From the NCBI GenBank assembly GCA_964035575.1, contig OZ037854.1, positions 682,001-746,000 of the forward strand: a stretch of 64,000 nucleotides of DNA. The letters run 5' to 3'. Below are positions 10,402 through 22,178 of the stretch, piece by piece. Made by a program: the position numbers and the translations under genes. Under the pieces are notes generated by a model. The model was not told the origin of the DNA. It was given only the letters and a program-made list of their open reading frames with translations, and did no database searches. This DNA is from Rhynchopus sp. YZ270_cl-10. Lineage: Eukaryota; Euglenozoa; Diplonemea; Diplonemida; Diplonemidae. Every line of letters starts with the position of its first letter. The first letter of the stretch is position 1.

Positions 10402-12805
10402 TCCCACTGTTTCCCACTCTTTTGTTCGCGTCTCCGCCCACCTCGCCTATTCCACACATCACATCACCACTGTGCAGTCTCTATTTCCTTCCCCTTCCAC
10501 TTCCCCTCCCTCTCCACACCTAAAGTGGGACACACTATCACCGAGCTCAAGCAACAGAAGGAGGTATGGTACTTGCTTTTCGCACCTATTTTAGTTTATC
10601 TTTCCAACATCACCCATTCGCAACGTGTGTGTGTGTGTGTTTGGGTTGCATGCAGCACTGGAGATGCACAGTGCGGCGCAACTTTGTTGTTATTTTGTTT
10701 CTAGTTTTGTACATTTATTTTGCACAGAGCGTGATGAAGCAGCTTGTAGAGAAGGAGCAGCAGCTTACTGAGAAGGTGAAGCAGAAGACGTTGGGGATGG
10801 CAATGGCGCAGAAGCAGCAGCCATTTAGTATCGACGTACTTGCGCAGATGCCGACTTCGCTATGCAAACCAAAGACCGACGGCGTGGAAAAGCGCGTTGG
10901 GCGTGCTGGGTTCTACAAGACGTTGGTCTCTGCTGTTGCTCTGGATCTCGACGTGTCGTCACACAAAAGTGCACTGGTGCTGGCGTGCACTTCTGGAGTT
11001 GGGAAGACATTTGCAACATTAACAGCACGACAGGGCTTTCAACAGCAACAGATGGAGAATGGGGGCAAGAAGCGTTATGAACCGGTTGTGGCATACATCG
11101 GATTCAGCAGCGTGGCGCCGCTGTCTTATGCTGAGATGGCCTTTCTCCGTGGTAATAGCGGATGGACTGAAATCATGACTATTGTCTTCTCGCGCTTGTT
11201 TTGTTGGCTCAATGCGTACCAGCAGCTACAGAGCCCAGCAGATCTTGACATTCCACCTCAGACGTGCAGATGCAGTTCAAACTACCCACCCTGACCGAAG
11301 CACAGCTCCAGGCCAGGAAGAAACAAGCTTGCGAATTGATCGCAACAGTCGAGGCGATGATCAAGCAGCTCGGGAAACGAACCCCTGGCCTTTTGCTCAT
11401 GATAGTCCTGGGCGAGGGTCAAGTGCTGGACGAGCACTGTAAAGATGGTGTGCGGCATGCTCTGGAGCGCCTGCGAGAGTTACAACTGAGAGTGAGTAGA
11501 TATGTGAGAGTGCTCCCCATATGCACGGGAATTGACCCACAGACCAACCTCGCACATTCTTCGGACGGAATGAACGTTCCGGTCAACACAAAAGAGGAAG
11601 CTCTCATGAGCATGGAAGAATTCGACATCTTACTCCGCAGCATCACTCCTTCTGATGTGCAGGACAAAGACATCCGTCTCTTCACCGCTCTCACATGGCC
11701 GCGGGTGGGGTCTGTTATGGCCATGCAACATCACCATGAGGGCTTCAGGTTTTCTGTGAATACACATCTCGAGTGGAAGTCGAATATGGATGTGCGGCGT
11801 ATTCTACAGGGAGCGACATACGGTTCGTACTCTATAGCGCCCAACGAGGTGCCTACAAATATGATTCGTCTAGCTTGCGCAGGTGGGTACCAGTGCCCGG
11901 TGATTGACTTCAGCGTGCTCGACAGCTTCAGAGCTCAGCTGCTAGATGAGGAGTGGTCCCACTTGATTCCCACCTCTGTCGACCTCAAAGATCTGAGCAC
12001 ACAGAGTTGGGGCATGTTTGAGCACAACGCATTCCGTACTTTGGCTCTTTTCCTGGGCTTCTTCTATCACAAAAGGGCAGACTCAGATAACCTGCCTGAT
12101 GACAAGAACACGGATCGACTGAGCACCTGGGTGCCTTGGTGTGTCAAAGTGGTCAGCATCGTCGGAAGGCTGAAGAACGAACTGAATCACTGTCACCCCT
12201 TCAAGAGCAAAAGCCATGACACACGTGACCAACTCAGTGAAGAATTCAGCACGGCACTCAAGACGCTGCAGAAGGTGGGTGACACGATTCTGGTGCATTG
12301 CGGTGGATTGGCAGCGATTGACTTCATTTTGGTGGTGTTGGAGGAGGACAACAGACTGGAGGTCCGCTACGCAGATGCACAGTTCAAGCAAGACCCACAC
12401 GATACGAGTGTAGAAGTCGACGCGATGTTCAAGGAGGCAGAAAAAGTCAACACAGCACTGCGTGATGTTCTCCGAGGACAGTTCACGGTACCTGAATGGG
12501 ATGACAGAAACTTCCTTCTCATCACCAACTCCCAGCTCGAAGGTAACTGTGTGATGAGCCCTCTGACGACGACGTGGGAGCCAATGACGAGACTTCTGTA
12601 CCGCAGTGTTGGAAGTGAAGACGTGCAGGTCGGTGTTGTCGGTGGGCACAACGTCCCTCCACCACCAACTAAGAAACTCAGACGAAAGAGAAGCAAAGCA
12701 AAGAGAGAGCAGCAGCCCATAAGAAAAAGGAGGAAATGTAGCACACAAGATCCAGTGCGGGAATGTGAGGCGGAAGATGACGACATCGAGAGCAGGAAAG
12801 AATGA
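10402..12805 (+). pseudogene. P-loop NTPase-like gene, copy A (frameshifted)
   Basis: Close paralogue of the gene at 41283-43675. A 5' exon ends at 10563, a 164-nt intron (10564-10727, GTATGG donor, TTTTGCACAG acceptor) follows, and the main exon opens with ATG at 10734. Visible parts are a Lys/Gln-rich N terminus, a Walker A motif CTSGVGKT, a Walker B-like LLLMIVLGEGQ and a basic C-terminal patch (KKLRRKRSKAKR) before an acidic tail. The order resembles the CRN/RHS superfamily of eukaryotic P-loop proteins, but that is inferred from motifs only. Near 11258 this copy lacks one base present in copy B, so the reading frame shifts and the rest continues in another frame to 12805. It also lacks three codons (LMD) after LDV. 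It is either a pseudogene or carries a sequencing error. Its C terminus is the more intact of the two. Confidence 0.65.
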
Positions 12806-13181
12806 TGTGTGCAACACAGCAACACAGTACGAAGCAACGTACACATTCGCAGTGTGCAGGGATGACATCATCCGCCATTGGGAAAGGAAAGCAGGTCGGG
12901 AAGCAAAGTAACAAATATTTGAACATGTTGAAAAATAGATTGATGTTTGGAAGTGGAAGAAAGCCAGTTATAATTTGCAAATGACTCACAGCTTACATGC
13001 TGACCTGTTACGTGTTGACGTGCAATTTATGGATGGATGGGTGTTTGTTTCAGGAATCGGTACTATATTTATTCGTTTTTTGGGGGAGACAGGGAGATCG
13101 TTATTTTGGTAAGTAGTGAGTTGCATGGTATAACTTTAATTCAAAAAATCATCTCTTTACTTTTCTTTTCTTTTCTTTTCA

Positions 13182-13214
<33 letters not shown>

Positions 13215-13371
13215 ATGGATGTACAAAGTACTTGATTACTTTTTTTTACTTTTTTTGGTCTACTTCAGCCCCTCCGCTACGTTTTCAGATTTTTTTTGAG
13301 TTCTGTTGCGGGGGTTTTTTTTTCACCCTGCGCCAGTGTCTTATCCAGGAATTCAGATTTCAAGATTGGGG
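12806..13371. other. 3' flank of copy A
   Basis: 12806-13140 is homologous to 43924-44250 behind copy B, so the duplication extends well past the stop codon. It then breaks off at a T-rich stretch and a ~30 bp A-run (about 13182-13212). The rest is A/T-tract DNA without a gene. Confidence 0.6.
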
Positions 13372-13670
13372 GGGTCAGCTGTTTTTGTGCCCAAAAATTT
13401 TTCAGCCCTGCTGACCAGGGACATTGGGAACTGTATTTTTTTTGCGGAGCAAAAAAAAATCAAACAAATGGCGCCGCAGGCGAAAAAAAATTTAGGGCAC
13501 GGTGTAAAAATCTAGCTTTTTCAGCACAGAGTCACACATCGAATCCTTTTTTGCGGAGCAAAAAAGGAAAAATGGCGCCGCAGGCAAAAAAAAATTGAGG
13601 TACAGCCCGGATGGTGCGGTCAGCAACCCAGTTCCCATGGTACTCCCGTGGTTCAACACCATGGGATTTT
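13372..13670 (+). repeat. GCGGAGC / GCGCCGCAGGC repeat family, copy 2
   Basis: Second copy of the unit at 5800-6096 with all landmarks in the same order, including ACCAGGGACATTGGGAACTG, the two GCGGAGC blocks and CAGCAACCCAGTTCCC. It ends at CACCATGGG. Confidence 0.7.
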
Positions 13671-13747
13671 TTTTTTTTTTTTCCCCCCCCCTTTTTTTCA
13701 GACTTCTGTTGCGCCGCAACAGAACTTTATACGGTAGCGGAGCCCCT

Positions 13748-13970
13748 GGTCTACTTCAAGTACTTGATCGATTTAAAAAAAAAAGAAAAAAATATTTTTT
13801 TCTTGCTTCAAGTACTTTTTTTCCTTCAAGTACTTTCACTTTTTTTGTACTTGATTACTTTTTTTGTTGCATCAAGTACTTGAATTGGCAAAAAAAGTAA
13901 AAAAAATGGAAAAGTACTTGAATTTATTCAAGTACTTTTCCATTTTTTTGCCGAATCAAGTACTTGATGC
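13748..13970. repeat. CAAGTACTTG palindromic array
   Basis: Degenerate series of CAAGTACTTG and half-sites TCAAGTACTTT separated by A/T runs. Longer arms face each other around 13905-13945 (GGAAAAGTACTTGAA against TTCAAGTACTTTTCC). A short relative lies at 39455-39495. Every unit centres on GTAC. Confidence 0.7.
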
Positions 13971-14009
13971 AAAAAAAAAAAAACACGGGTCAGGAAAGAT
14001 CTTTTGTCT

Positions 14010-14125
14010 TTTTTTGTCTTTTTTCGGGAGAAAAAAAAAAAAATCAAGATTTTCAGGATTTTTGTCTTTTTTTTTCAGGATCTCTCGAGATCTTTGAGAT
14101 CTTTGAAAAATCCTGGAAAAAAAAG
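14010..14125. repeat. GAGATCTC-type palindromes in A/T runs
   Basis: Units such as TCTCGAGATC and TTTGAGATCTTTGA with Dam-like GATC cores lie among A and T runs and resemble the longer block at 31190-31440. Non-coding. Confidence 0.45.
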
Positions 14126-14480
14126 CGGAGCAGGAACTCGCGGCCGTCCCAGAGCACTTGAGTTTTTCTTTTTCATTCTTTACTTTTGTTTGGCTTTTAG
14201 CCTCCCCCCTCCCCCTTTGCCTATTGGTTTTATTTTATTTTATTTTTAGAATTAGAGTGTACAGCTAGGTAGGACCAGACGTCGTTAACAGCTATGAACC
14301 AAAGAGGTTCTCAGTGTCGTCGGCCAAGCCCCTTCACCAAAAAAGACTACAACAAGAAAACAAACACACAGAAAAAAAAGTAAAAGAATGCCCTTCCTCA
14401 GTCCGGAAGTATCACCTCAACCGGTCACACCTGCCGTCAAATAGAGAGAGGTTACAGAATACAGATTATTAAAAAAAAAA
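14126..14480. other. Fragment related to the large inverted arms
   Basis: 14370-14460 (GCCCTTCCTCAGTCCGGAAG and the following TCACCTCA-CCGGT) matches 29212-29290 in the right arm of the large inverted repeat. It is therefore a fragment of the same repeat family. No gene is seen. Confidence 0.5.
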
Positions 14481-16604
14481 GGGGAATAGTCAGTTATACC
14501 CTACCCTTTTTTTGAAATGGTCAGAGATACCCGAAAATAAGTTCAGATATACCCGAAAACCAGAAATAGGGCATAACTGACTATATCTGAACTTATTTTC
14601 GGGTATATCTGAACTTTTTTCGGGTATCTCTGAACTTATTTGGGGTACCCACTTATTTGGGGGTACCCCCTTTGATTTTTTGCCCAGTGGGTGAGTGACC
14701 CACCATGAGGGAATGCGACAGCAGAGACAGTATTGAAGCAGCATGGTATGATTTTCACCCCTCTACCCCACACACAGCCACTTTTAGTGGGGGTAAATAC
14801 CCGCAAACCCGCAAACCCTTATACATGGTCCCTCGCTTCGCTTGGGAACCATTAGTGCAGCAGGAAACTCTCTGTAGCGTGAAAAAAGGCTACCTTATTT
14901 CGCGGAAATACATAGTTATTACCACTTTTTTCATTAACCTCACCCTTCCCGACTACTGCGTTTGTATACCATAACTTAATCACACCCCACATTTACACTC
15001 ATCACAGGATCGTGAAATCTGAACTGCATCCGTGATTGCGATGAGCGCCGCTCTCCGACATTCAACAACTCAAAATACAAGGCTTCACCCAAATCAATCT
15101 ATTCTAGATTTGTTTGTGGACGAAGACCTGGGGGTGGGAACACTTTGTCAGTCACTGCTATAGCCATTAACCCAGGGAGCATAGCTAGTGCAAGAAATTC
15201 GACTTTGGAAACCTTCCGGAAAGTCTGTCCTCTGCTTACGGAGGACGAGGCACAAGAAAATATTGCGTTCCCCCAGAAAACCAGTGCACATTTCACACTC
15301 CTTGTGGGTGGTCTTGTTGCCTTTTTTGTCACAGTAATTTTGGCCCAGGCATGCTCTTGAAGCATGACAATTTAGTGTGTATGGGGCAGGGTGTTGTTTT
15401 GTTCTGAATTCTCTTTGTTATAACATCTAAGTCAATCGCGGGTGGTGGTTTGTGTAGCGTGAGGCACTCTTTTTAGCAAACTTCCTGCGGCTGCTAAAGT
15501 GTTATTTCTTCGGATTTAACAACGTACAGCGTAACATAGTGGTTTAGCCTGGTCGACACAACCTTTGATAGATATGGGATAACCAACCCCCTTCGACCCC
15601 TCGTGGGTTCACTGAACAAGCCCTCGTGGTAGTTAAACGCGATTGACATTTACATTTCTTAGAGATGAAAGAACAAGATAACACTTCTGTACCCGCGCAT
15701 CAAAATTGTGGAAAACTTTGCACCCCAAACACCCTCAACAACGCCCGCCAAAAGGCGCCCCTTGTTGCTGGGAGTTGGTTCTCATGATACCTGCACAGCG
15801 GGCATTCCTCTGAGTCCAACGCATGTTTGGCCTGTCTGCGGCGTTGTACTTCAGGTGCACGAAGACAGGGTCTGGTGGTAAATTTTGCGTAGTACTGCGA
15901 CGTAGTGCTGCGTGGGTCTGGAAACCTGGGTACCTGGGTACAGGAAATTTGTTGTGGAAGACATCAACCACCATGCATTGAGGAGGGTAAGACAGTGTTC
16001 GCAGTTTCTACCTGATAGCATTACAACATTTAACTTCTCCACGGGGGTCTTGGGCCGTTCACTCGGTTCTACCTTGACTACCGGAAGATATTCTTGAGGC
16101 CTTTTTGGTCTCTAGAATATCCGGTCTTCCCGAACGGAGGCACACTTTGTGTGTTACTACGACCTGGCAATTTCCAGCAGTAGGTTAAGTAATCTTTCTT
16201 GTAAATTGTTGGATCATTATCTCCTCAGTGCATGAATGCCCCACGTGACTGGACACTTTTGTGTTTGTCATGTGGAGCTGTGGTTGCTCTTTCACGACTT
16301 TTTTCCTGTTCCTGGGTACCTGGACCTGGACCTGGTATCTGGGTATCTGGGTATCTGGGTATCTGGGTATACCCGAAAACCAACTTTTTTGGGGTACCCG
16401 AAAAAAGTTGGCGATATGGTCAGACATGCCCGAAAATAAGTTGAGAAATAGTCAGAGATACCCGAAATACCCGAAAATAAGTTCAGATATTGGTCAGTTA
16501 TGCCCTATTTTTGAAAATGGGGCATCTCTGACCAATATCTGAACTTATTTTCGGGTATCTCTGACCATTTCAAAAAAAGGGTAGGGCATAACTGACTATT
16601 CCCC
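14481..16604. mobile_element. 2.1 kb TIR element, copy 1
   Basis: Begins GGGGAATAGTCAGTTATACC and ends with the inverse (GGGTAGGGCATAACTGACTATTCCCC, two mismatches). The inverted arms extend about 70 bp through GGTCAGAGATACCCGAAAATA. Both sides are A-runs. The interior is about 94-97% like copy 2 by eye. It shares blocks with the arms at 20318-21668 and 27990-29470, such as AGTCACTGCTATAGCC and GGGAGCATAGCTAGTGCAAG. No transposase is visible; the longest frames (about 70-90 codons) lack recognisable features. A GGTATCTG array at 16333-16370 has 4-5 units. Confidence 0.8.
16333..16370 (+). repeat. (GGTATCTG)n array, 4-5 units
   Basis: 8 bp units GGTATCTG near the right end of element copy 1. 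The equivalent array in copy 2 has about ten units. Confidence 0.9.
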
Positions 16605-16628
16605 AAAAAAAAAAAAAAAAAAAAAAAA

Positions 16629-18844
16629 GGGGAATAGTCAGTTATACCCTACCCTTTTTTTGAAATGGTCAGAGATACCCGAAAATAAGTTCAGATATAC
16701 CCGAAAACCAGAAATAGGGCATAACTGACTATATCTGAACTTATTTTCGGGTATTTGAACTTATTTTCGGGTATATCTGAACTTTTTTCGGGTATCTCTG
16801 AACTTATTTGGGGTACCCACTTATTTGGGGGTACCCCCTTTGATTTTTTGCCCAGTGGGTGAGTGACCCACCATGAGGGAATGCGACAGCAGAGACAGTA
16901 TTGAAGCAGCATGGTATGATTTTCACCCCTCTACCCCACACACAGTTACTTTTAGTGGGGGTAAATACCCGCAAACCCGCAAACCCTTATACCTGGTCCC
17001 TCGCTTCGCTTGGGAACCATTAGTGCAGCAGGAAACTCTCTGTAGCGTGAAAAAAGGCTACCTTATTTCACGGAAATACATAGTTATGACCACTTTTTTC
17101 ATTAACCTCACCCTTCCCGACTACTGCGTTTGTATACCATAACTTAATCACACCCCACATTTCCACTCATCACAGGATCGTGAAATCTGAACTGCATCCG
17201 TGATTGCGATGAGCGCCGCTCTCCGACATTCAACAACTCAAAATCCAAGGCTTCACCCAAATCAATCTATTCTAGATTTGTTTGTGGACGAAGACCTGGG
17301 GGTGGTAACACTTTGTCAGTCACTGCTATAGCCATTAACCCAGGGAGCATAGCTAGTGCAAGAAATTCGACTTTGGAAACCTTCCGGAAAGTCTGTCCTC
17401 TGCTTACGGAGGACGAGGCACAAGAAAATATTGCGTTCCCCCAGAAAACCAGTGCACATTTCACACTCCTTGTGGGTGGTCTTGTTGCCTTTTTTGTCAA
17501 GTAATTTTGGCCCAGGCATGCTCTCGAAGCATGACAATTTAGTGTGTATGGGGCAGGGTGTTGTTTTGTTCTGAATTCTCTTTGTTATAACATCTAAGTC
17601 AATTGCGGGTGGTGGTTTGTGTAGCGTGAGGCACTCTTTTTAGCAAACTTCCTGCGGCTGCTAAAGTGTTATTTCTTCGGATTTAACAACGTACAGCGTA
17701 ACATAGTGGTTTAGCCTGGTCGACACAACCTTTGATAGATATGGGATAACCAACCCCCTTCGACCCCTCGTGGGTTCACTGAACAAGCCCTAGTGGTAGT
17801 TAAACGCGATTGACATTTACATTCCTAGAGATGAAAGAACAAGACAACACTTCTGTACCCGCGCATCAAAATTGTGGAAAACTTTGCACCCCAAACACCC
17901 TCAACAACGCCCGCCAAAAGGCGCCCCTTGTTGCTGGGAGTTGGTTCTCATGATACCTGCACAGCGGGCATTCCTCTGAGTCCAATGCATGTTTGGCCTG
18001 TCTGCGGCGTTGTACTTCAGGTGCACGAAGACAGGGTCTGGTGGTAAATTTTGCGTAGTACTGCGACGTGGTACTGCGTGGGTCTGGGAACCTGGGTACC
18101 TGGGTACAGGAAATTTGTTGTGGAAGACATCAACCACCATGCATTGAGGAGGGTAAGACAGTGTTCGCAGTTTCTACCTGATAGCATTACACATTTAACT
18201 TCTCCACGGGGGTCTTGGGCCGTTCACTCGGTTCTACCTTGACTACCGGAAGATATTCTTGAGGCCTTTTTGGTCTCTAGAATATCCGGTCTTCCCGAAC
18301 GGAGGCGCACTTTGTGTGTTACTACGACCTGGCAATTTCCAGCAGTAGGTTAAGTAATCTTTCTTGTAAATTGTTGGATCATTATCTCCTCAGTGCATGA
18401 ATGCCCCACGTGACTGGACACTTTTGTGTTTGTCATGTGGAGCTGTGGTTGCTCTTTCACGACTTTTTTCCTGTTCCTGGGTACCTGGACCTGGTATCTG
18501 GGTATCTGGGTATCTGGGTATCTGGGTATCTGGGTATCTGGGTATCTGGGTATCTGGGTATCTGGGTATCTGGGTATACCCGAAAACCAACTTTTTTGGG
18601 GTACCCGAAAAAAGTTGGCGATATGGTCAGACATGCCCGAAAATAAGTTGAGAAATAGTCAGAGATACCCGAAATACCCGAAAATAAGTTCAGATATTGG
18701 TCAGTTATGCCCTATTTTTGAAAATGGGGCATCTCTGACCAATATCTGAACTTATTTTCGGGTATCTCTGACCAATATCTGAACTTATTTTCGGGTATCT
18801 CTGACCATTTCAAAAAAAGGGTAGGGCACAACTGACTATTCCCC
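16629..18844. mobile_element. 2.2 kb TIR element, copy 2
   Basis: Adjacent copy of the element at 14481, separated from it only by a 24 bp A-run. It has the same terminal sequence GGGGAATAGTCAGTTATACC and the inverse right end. It is longer because it has about ten GGTATCTG units and one extra subterminal TCTGACCAATATCTGAAC block. Two complete elements, each with both ends, argue against a simple internal tandem duplication. Insertion of the second copy into the A-run of the first, or unequal exchange between A-runs, would both explain it. Confidence 0.8.
18492..18577 (+). repeat. (GGTATCTG)n array, ~10 units
   Basis: Expanded version of the array at 16333-16370. The shift in unit number keeps several small frames open by chance because eight-base units cycle through frames. 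Confidence 0.9.
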
Positions 18845-18888
18845 AAAAAAAAAAAAAAACATAGGGTGAAAACACGGATGCTGCCAGA

Positions 18889-19065
18889 TCTGGCCAGATT
18901 TGGGGGCCAATTTCCCAGATCTGGCTTGTTTTCCAGATGTGGAGATCTTGTTTCCAGATCTGGCCAGATCTGGCCAGATCTGGGAATCTGGGAAATTTTT
19001 TTTTTCAAAAAAAAAAAAAACCCCCCAGATCTGGCCAGATCTGGCCAGATCTGGAAATCTGGCCA
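18889..19065. repeat. CCAGATCTGG palindromic array 1
   Basis: Runs of CCAGATCTGGCCAGATCTGG interrupted by A/T runs. Each unit is self-complementary with an AGATCT centre. A second array of the same unit lies at 21703-21852. Confidence 0.85.
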
Positions 19066-19084
19066 TTTTTTTTTTTTTTCTCAG

Positions 19085-19835
19085 ATTTCTGGCTATTGTC
19101 TCCCAGGGAAAGGGACTCTCGAATTTTTTTTTTTCGCCCTAAAAAGGGCTAATTTCGACGATTTGAGGCCGTTAAAAGCAAAATTTGACACTTTTGAGCA
19201 TCTGTGGGGGCCTAAAACGTGGTTTCGCGCACCCGAAATTTCGTGGTTTTTACCAAAGACAAGTCGATTTTTGAAAAATCTCGAAAAAAAAAATTTTTTT
19301 CCCGGGAAAATTTTGACCCCTGAGTAGGGTTTTTGTGCACCAAAAAGTGCAAAAAAACGCAAGAGTCGGGTGTTTTGACGATCTGGGGTACCGCCATATG
19401 CACTACAGGCCCACAATTTCGACTTTTTCTTAGCAATTTCCTTCATAATTTTTTTTTTTCGATTTTTGGCAAAGGCAAATCTCAGGCAAAAAAAATTCAC
19501 CCCTGATAGTGGGTCCTTGGGTGTCCAAAGATGCCAAAAACACAAAAATTTTGATGTTTTGACCATCTGTGGGCGCCTAAAACGCACTTCTCTGCCCAAA
19601 AAATGAATATCGATTTTTCCTTAGCGTTTTTATAGCCGTGCTTTTTGGGTACTTTTTCGCAAAGGGAAAAAAAAAATATCAACCAAAATAGTGGGTCCTT
19701 GGGTGACCAAAAATGCAAAAAAACGCATTTTTTTGGTGTTTTGACCCTTCAGAACCACCCAAAACGCACTTTTGTGTACCAAAACACGCATATTTCACAT
19801 TTCCTTAGCAATGCCTTCACAAGTGCAAGGTGATT
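19085..19835 (+). repeat. Four-unit ~183 bp degenerate tandem repeat
   Basis: The landmark TTTTGA-CATCTG (or a close variant) falls near 19190, 19374, 19557 and 19739, a spacing of 182-184 bp. Each unit also carries a CCTAAAACG-like string and a TTTCCTTAGC-like tail. The first unit, which starts CAGGGAAAGGGACTCTC, is the one dispersed elsewhere (29600-29735 minus, the arms of 29860-30857, and 35980-36145 minus). The longest frames are minus-strand Lys/Phe-rich shadows. Confidence 0.65.
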
Positions 19836-20317
19836 TTTGACCAAACTAATTTTGTGCACTTTTTTTGTGGTCACGTAACGCTAAAATCCTCTCCGTGATG
19901 CGAGAATTACATGTGCGAATGCGATAATGATTCTCGCATGCGAACGCCCAAAACCACGAAGGAGGACGCAAGCAAGGCTTCAGTGCACTTAGGTACAGGA
20001 TGCGTCGTTTTCAGTTACAAAAAAGGGTACTGTGAAGCCGTTGAGGCACACACACACACACAGACCCGTTGCAAAATGCATCTGGGACCCACGCTAGACC
20101 CCCCAAAAGCTGTAAAACCATATATTTCCATCTCGCGACCCCAGCGGATGTGGACTGAGGTGTTTTTTTTGGGTGTTTAGAAAGGTTTTTGTCCGATTGG
20201 AGAATTTTTTCGGTAAGTGTTGCATTTTGTCCCCACTGAGTGTGCACTCAGAAAACACTCATCAATAAAACGACCTTTCTGTTCGGTAAAAAATAGTTAT
20301 TTTCTATCGTAGTAGTG
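19836..20317. other. Unassigned spacer
   Basis: No gene seen. It contains a GCGAGAATTACATGTGCG / TTCTCGCATGCG near-palindrome near 19900-19950 and a CA microsatellite near 20047. Confidence 0.5.
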
Positions 20318-21668
20318 GGTTTGTCGTGCAGTGATGTTCTTTGTACCTGGAGAGTGGGCCGAGTGCAAGGTATGTTTTTAACCCCCCGGTTTTCTCCCTT
20401 TTCGACATGTCCGCTATTTTTTAGCTATTTTTTTTTTTGTCAACAAAAATGTCACTTTTACGTTTAAGGGGTACGGGGCGGCTTCTTGTTTGTTTGTTTG
20501 TTTTTTTTGTTGTAGTCTCTACTTTTACATTCAATTTCTCTTAACAGGTACCCGAACCGACGACCCTTCATCGTGACAGCGAAGCAGTGCCGATGGAAGA
20601 GCTGGTGCAATTATTTGAAAACCAGGTGGCGATCGTAAAAGTCGGGTTTATATACCAACTTTTCCATTAACCCACCCCATAGACCACCCTAATTATTATG
20701 AAACTCTTAGTCAGTCACTGCTATAGCCGTTTAATCCAGGGAGCATAGCTAGTGCAAGAAATTCGACTTCGGGATCCGGAAAGTCTGTCCTCTGCTTGCG
20801 GAGGACTAGGCACAAGAAAATATTGCGTTCCCCCAGAAAACCAATTTTTGTCAGAGTAATTTTTGCCCAGGGCATGCTCTTGAAGCATGGCGGCTTGGTG
20901 TGAGAAGGGGCAGTGTATTGTTTTGTTCTAGATTTCAACGGTTGTTAGAACGAGTCAAGTGGATGCTTATCTAAACACTGACTTTAGTACAGACCCGAGA
21001 GATCACACATGACTTTGAGGAAAGAACAAAGCAATGCATCTGTACCCGCACGCCAGGTTGTAGTTACTTCAGAATTTTCTTAAGTTTGCATGAACGAGGA
21101 GGGGCGAATCATTCTTCGGGAACCATTAGCTGTATACCATGGAATGATTTTCTCAAAAACACCACGTGGGGGCTGAATTCAATCCCTTAAGAATTGCGAA
21201 TTCAGCCTTTGTAGAAGGTACGTCTTACTTGTACTTGTACTTGTATGCCGTGTCCACCCTTCTCGACCTTACCGGTTCACATGTACGAATAATATTAGGC
21301 AGTGGTAACACCCTTCTCAATTGTGCAAACTTAAGAATTTTCTGCTGTAACTTACCAAAATCGATTTTCTTTCACCCCAAACACCCGCAACACCCCACCT
21401 GCTACTTCGGTAGCCTGTGTTGTTGGGAGTTGGTTCTCATGTTGATCCCCAGTGTTTTGCACTGCTTCTTCTGAGCCCAACGCTGTTTGGCCTGTCGACG
21501 TAATAAATACGAAGACAGGGCGGCGGTGCCAACAATTTTCCAATGATGTAACGTTTATCTGATTGATTTATCGTTTGATATACCTTGTGTGTCCTACTTC
21601 GTAACTTGCACACACGAGCAACGTATATTGAACGGTACTTCAAGCGATACTTCGTTATGTCATTGGGG
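20318..21668 (+). repeat. Left arm of a large inverted repeat
   Basis: Reverse-complement counterpart of 27990-29470. Matching blocks in order include GTGATGTTCT-GTACCTGGAG, CCGACGACCCTTCATCGTGA, AGTCACTGCTATAGCC, CATGCTCTTGAAGCATGGCG, GGAGTTGGTTCTCATGTTGA and ATGACATAACGAAGTATCGC (inverse). The arms differ by several indels, so they are not fresh. Part of the same sequence sits inside the TIR elements at 14481 and 16629. Around 20549-20650 the sequence after an intron-like CTCTTAACAG could encode VPEPTTLHRDSEAVPMEEL, kept as ...DSETVPMEEL on the other arm, which suggests an old exon. Confidence 0.7.
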
Positions 21669-21702
21669 GTACCTGGAAAAAAAAATTTTCCCAGACGTCC
21701 CA

Positions 21703-21852
21703 GATCTCCCAGATGTGGCCAGATCTGGCCAGATCTGGCCAGATCTGGGACGTCTGGGAAAATTTTTTTTTTCAAAAAAAAAAAAAAATTTTCCAGATCT
21801 GGCCAGATCTGGGAGGCCCAGATCTGGAGATCTGGCCAGATCTGGCAGCATC
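21703..21852. repeat. CCAGATCTGG palindromic array 2
   Basis: Same 10 bp self-complementary unit as 18889-19065, with CCCAGACGTC and CCCAGATCTC variants. A central A/T-run pair (TTTTTTTTTTC against AAAAAAAAA) makes the block itself a foldback of two arms. Confidence 0.85.
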
Positions 21853-21865
21853 CGTGTGAAAACGA

Positions 21866-22055
21866 TCGTTTTTTTTTTTTTTTTTTTTTTTTTGCGAATC
21901 TGAGAAAAAGTGATCGGTCTTTTTTTTTTTTTTTTTTTTTCACGATCGTGAAAAAAAAAAAACGATCGTTTTTTTTTTTTTTTTTCTTCACGATCGTGAA
22001 AAAAAAGCACTTTTTTCTTCACGATCGTGAAGGAAAAAAAAAACGATCGTTTTTT
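21866..22055. repeat. CACGATCGTG palindromes in A/T runs
   Basis: ACGATCGT or CACGATCGTG repeated about eight times, separated by long T or A runs. It immediately follows the AGATCT array. A second small block is at 27232-27306. Confidence 0.8.
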
Positions 22056-22178
22056 TTTCCCCTCTTATTGATCGCTGGCACACAGCAGGAAGGAGCACGT
22101 CATTTAAGACGGCGCGGAGATGACACCAAATTCTTGATCATCGGGGGTGGGTCAGGGCGCTTCCGACTCTCTTGTCGA

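Noticed and set aside
12083-12871. 262-codon minus-strand frame, repeated at 42959-44097
   Set aside because: Antisense shadow of the P-loop gene copies. Composition follows the complement of the plus-strand codons and it crosses the copy-specific insertion.
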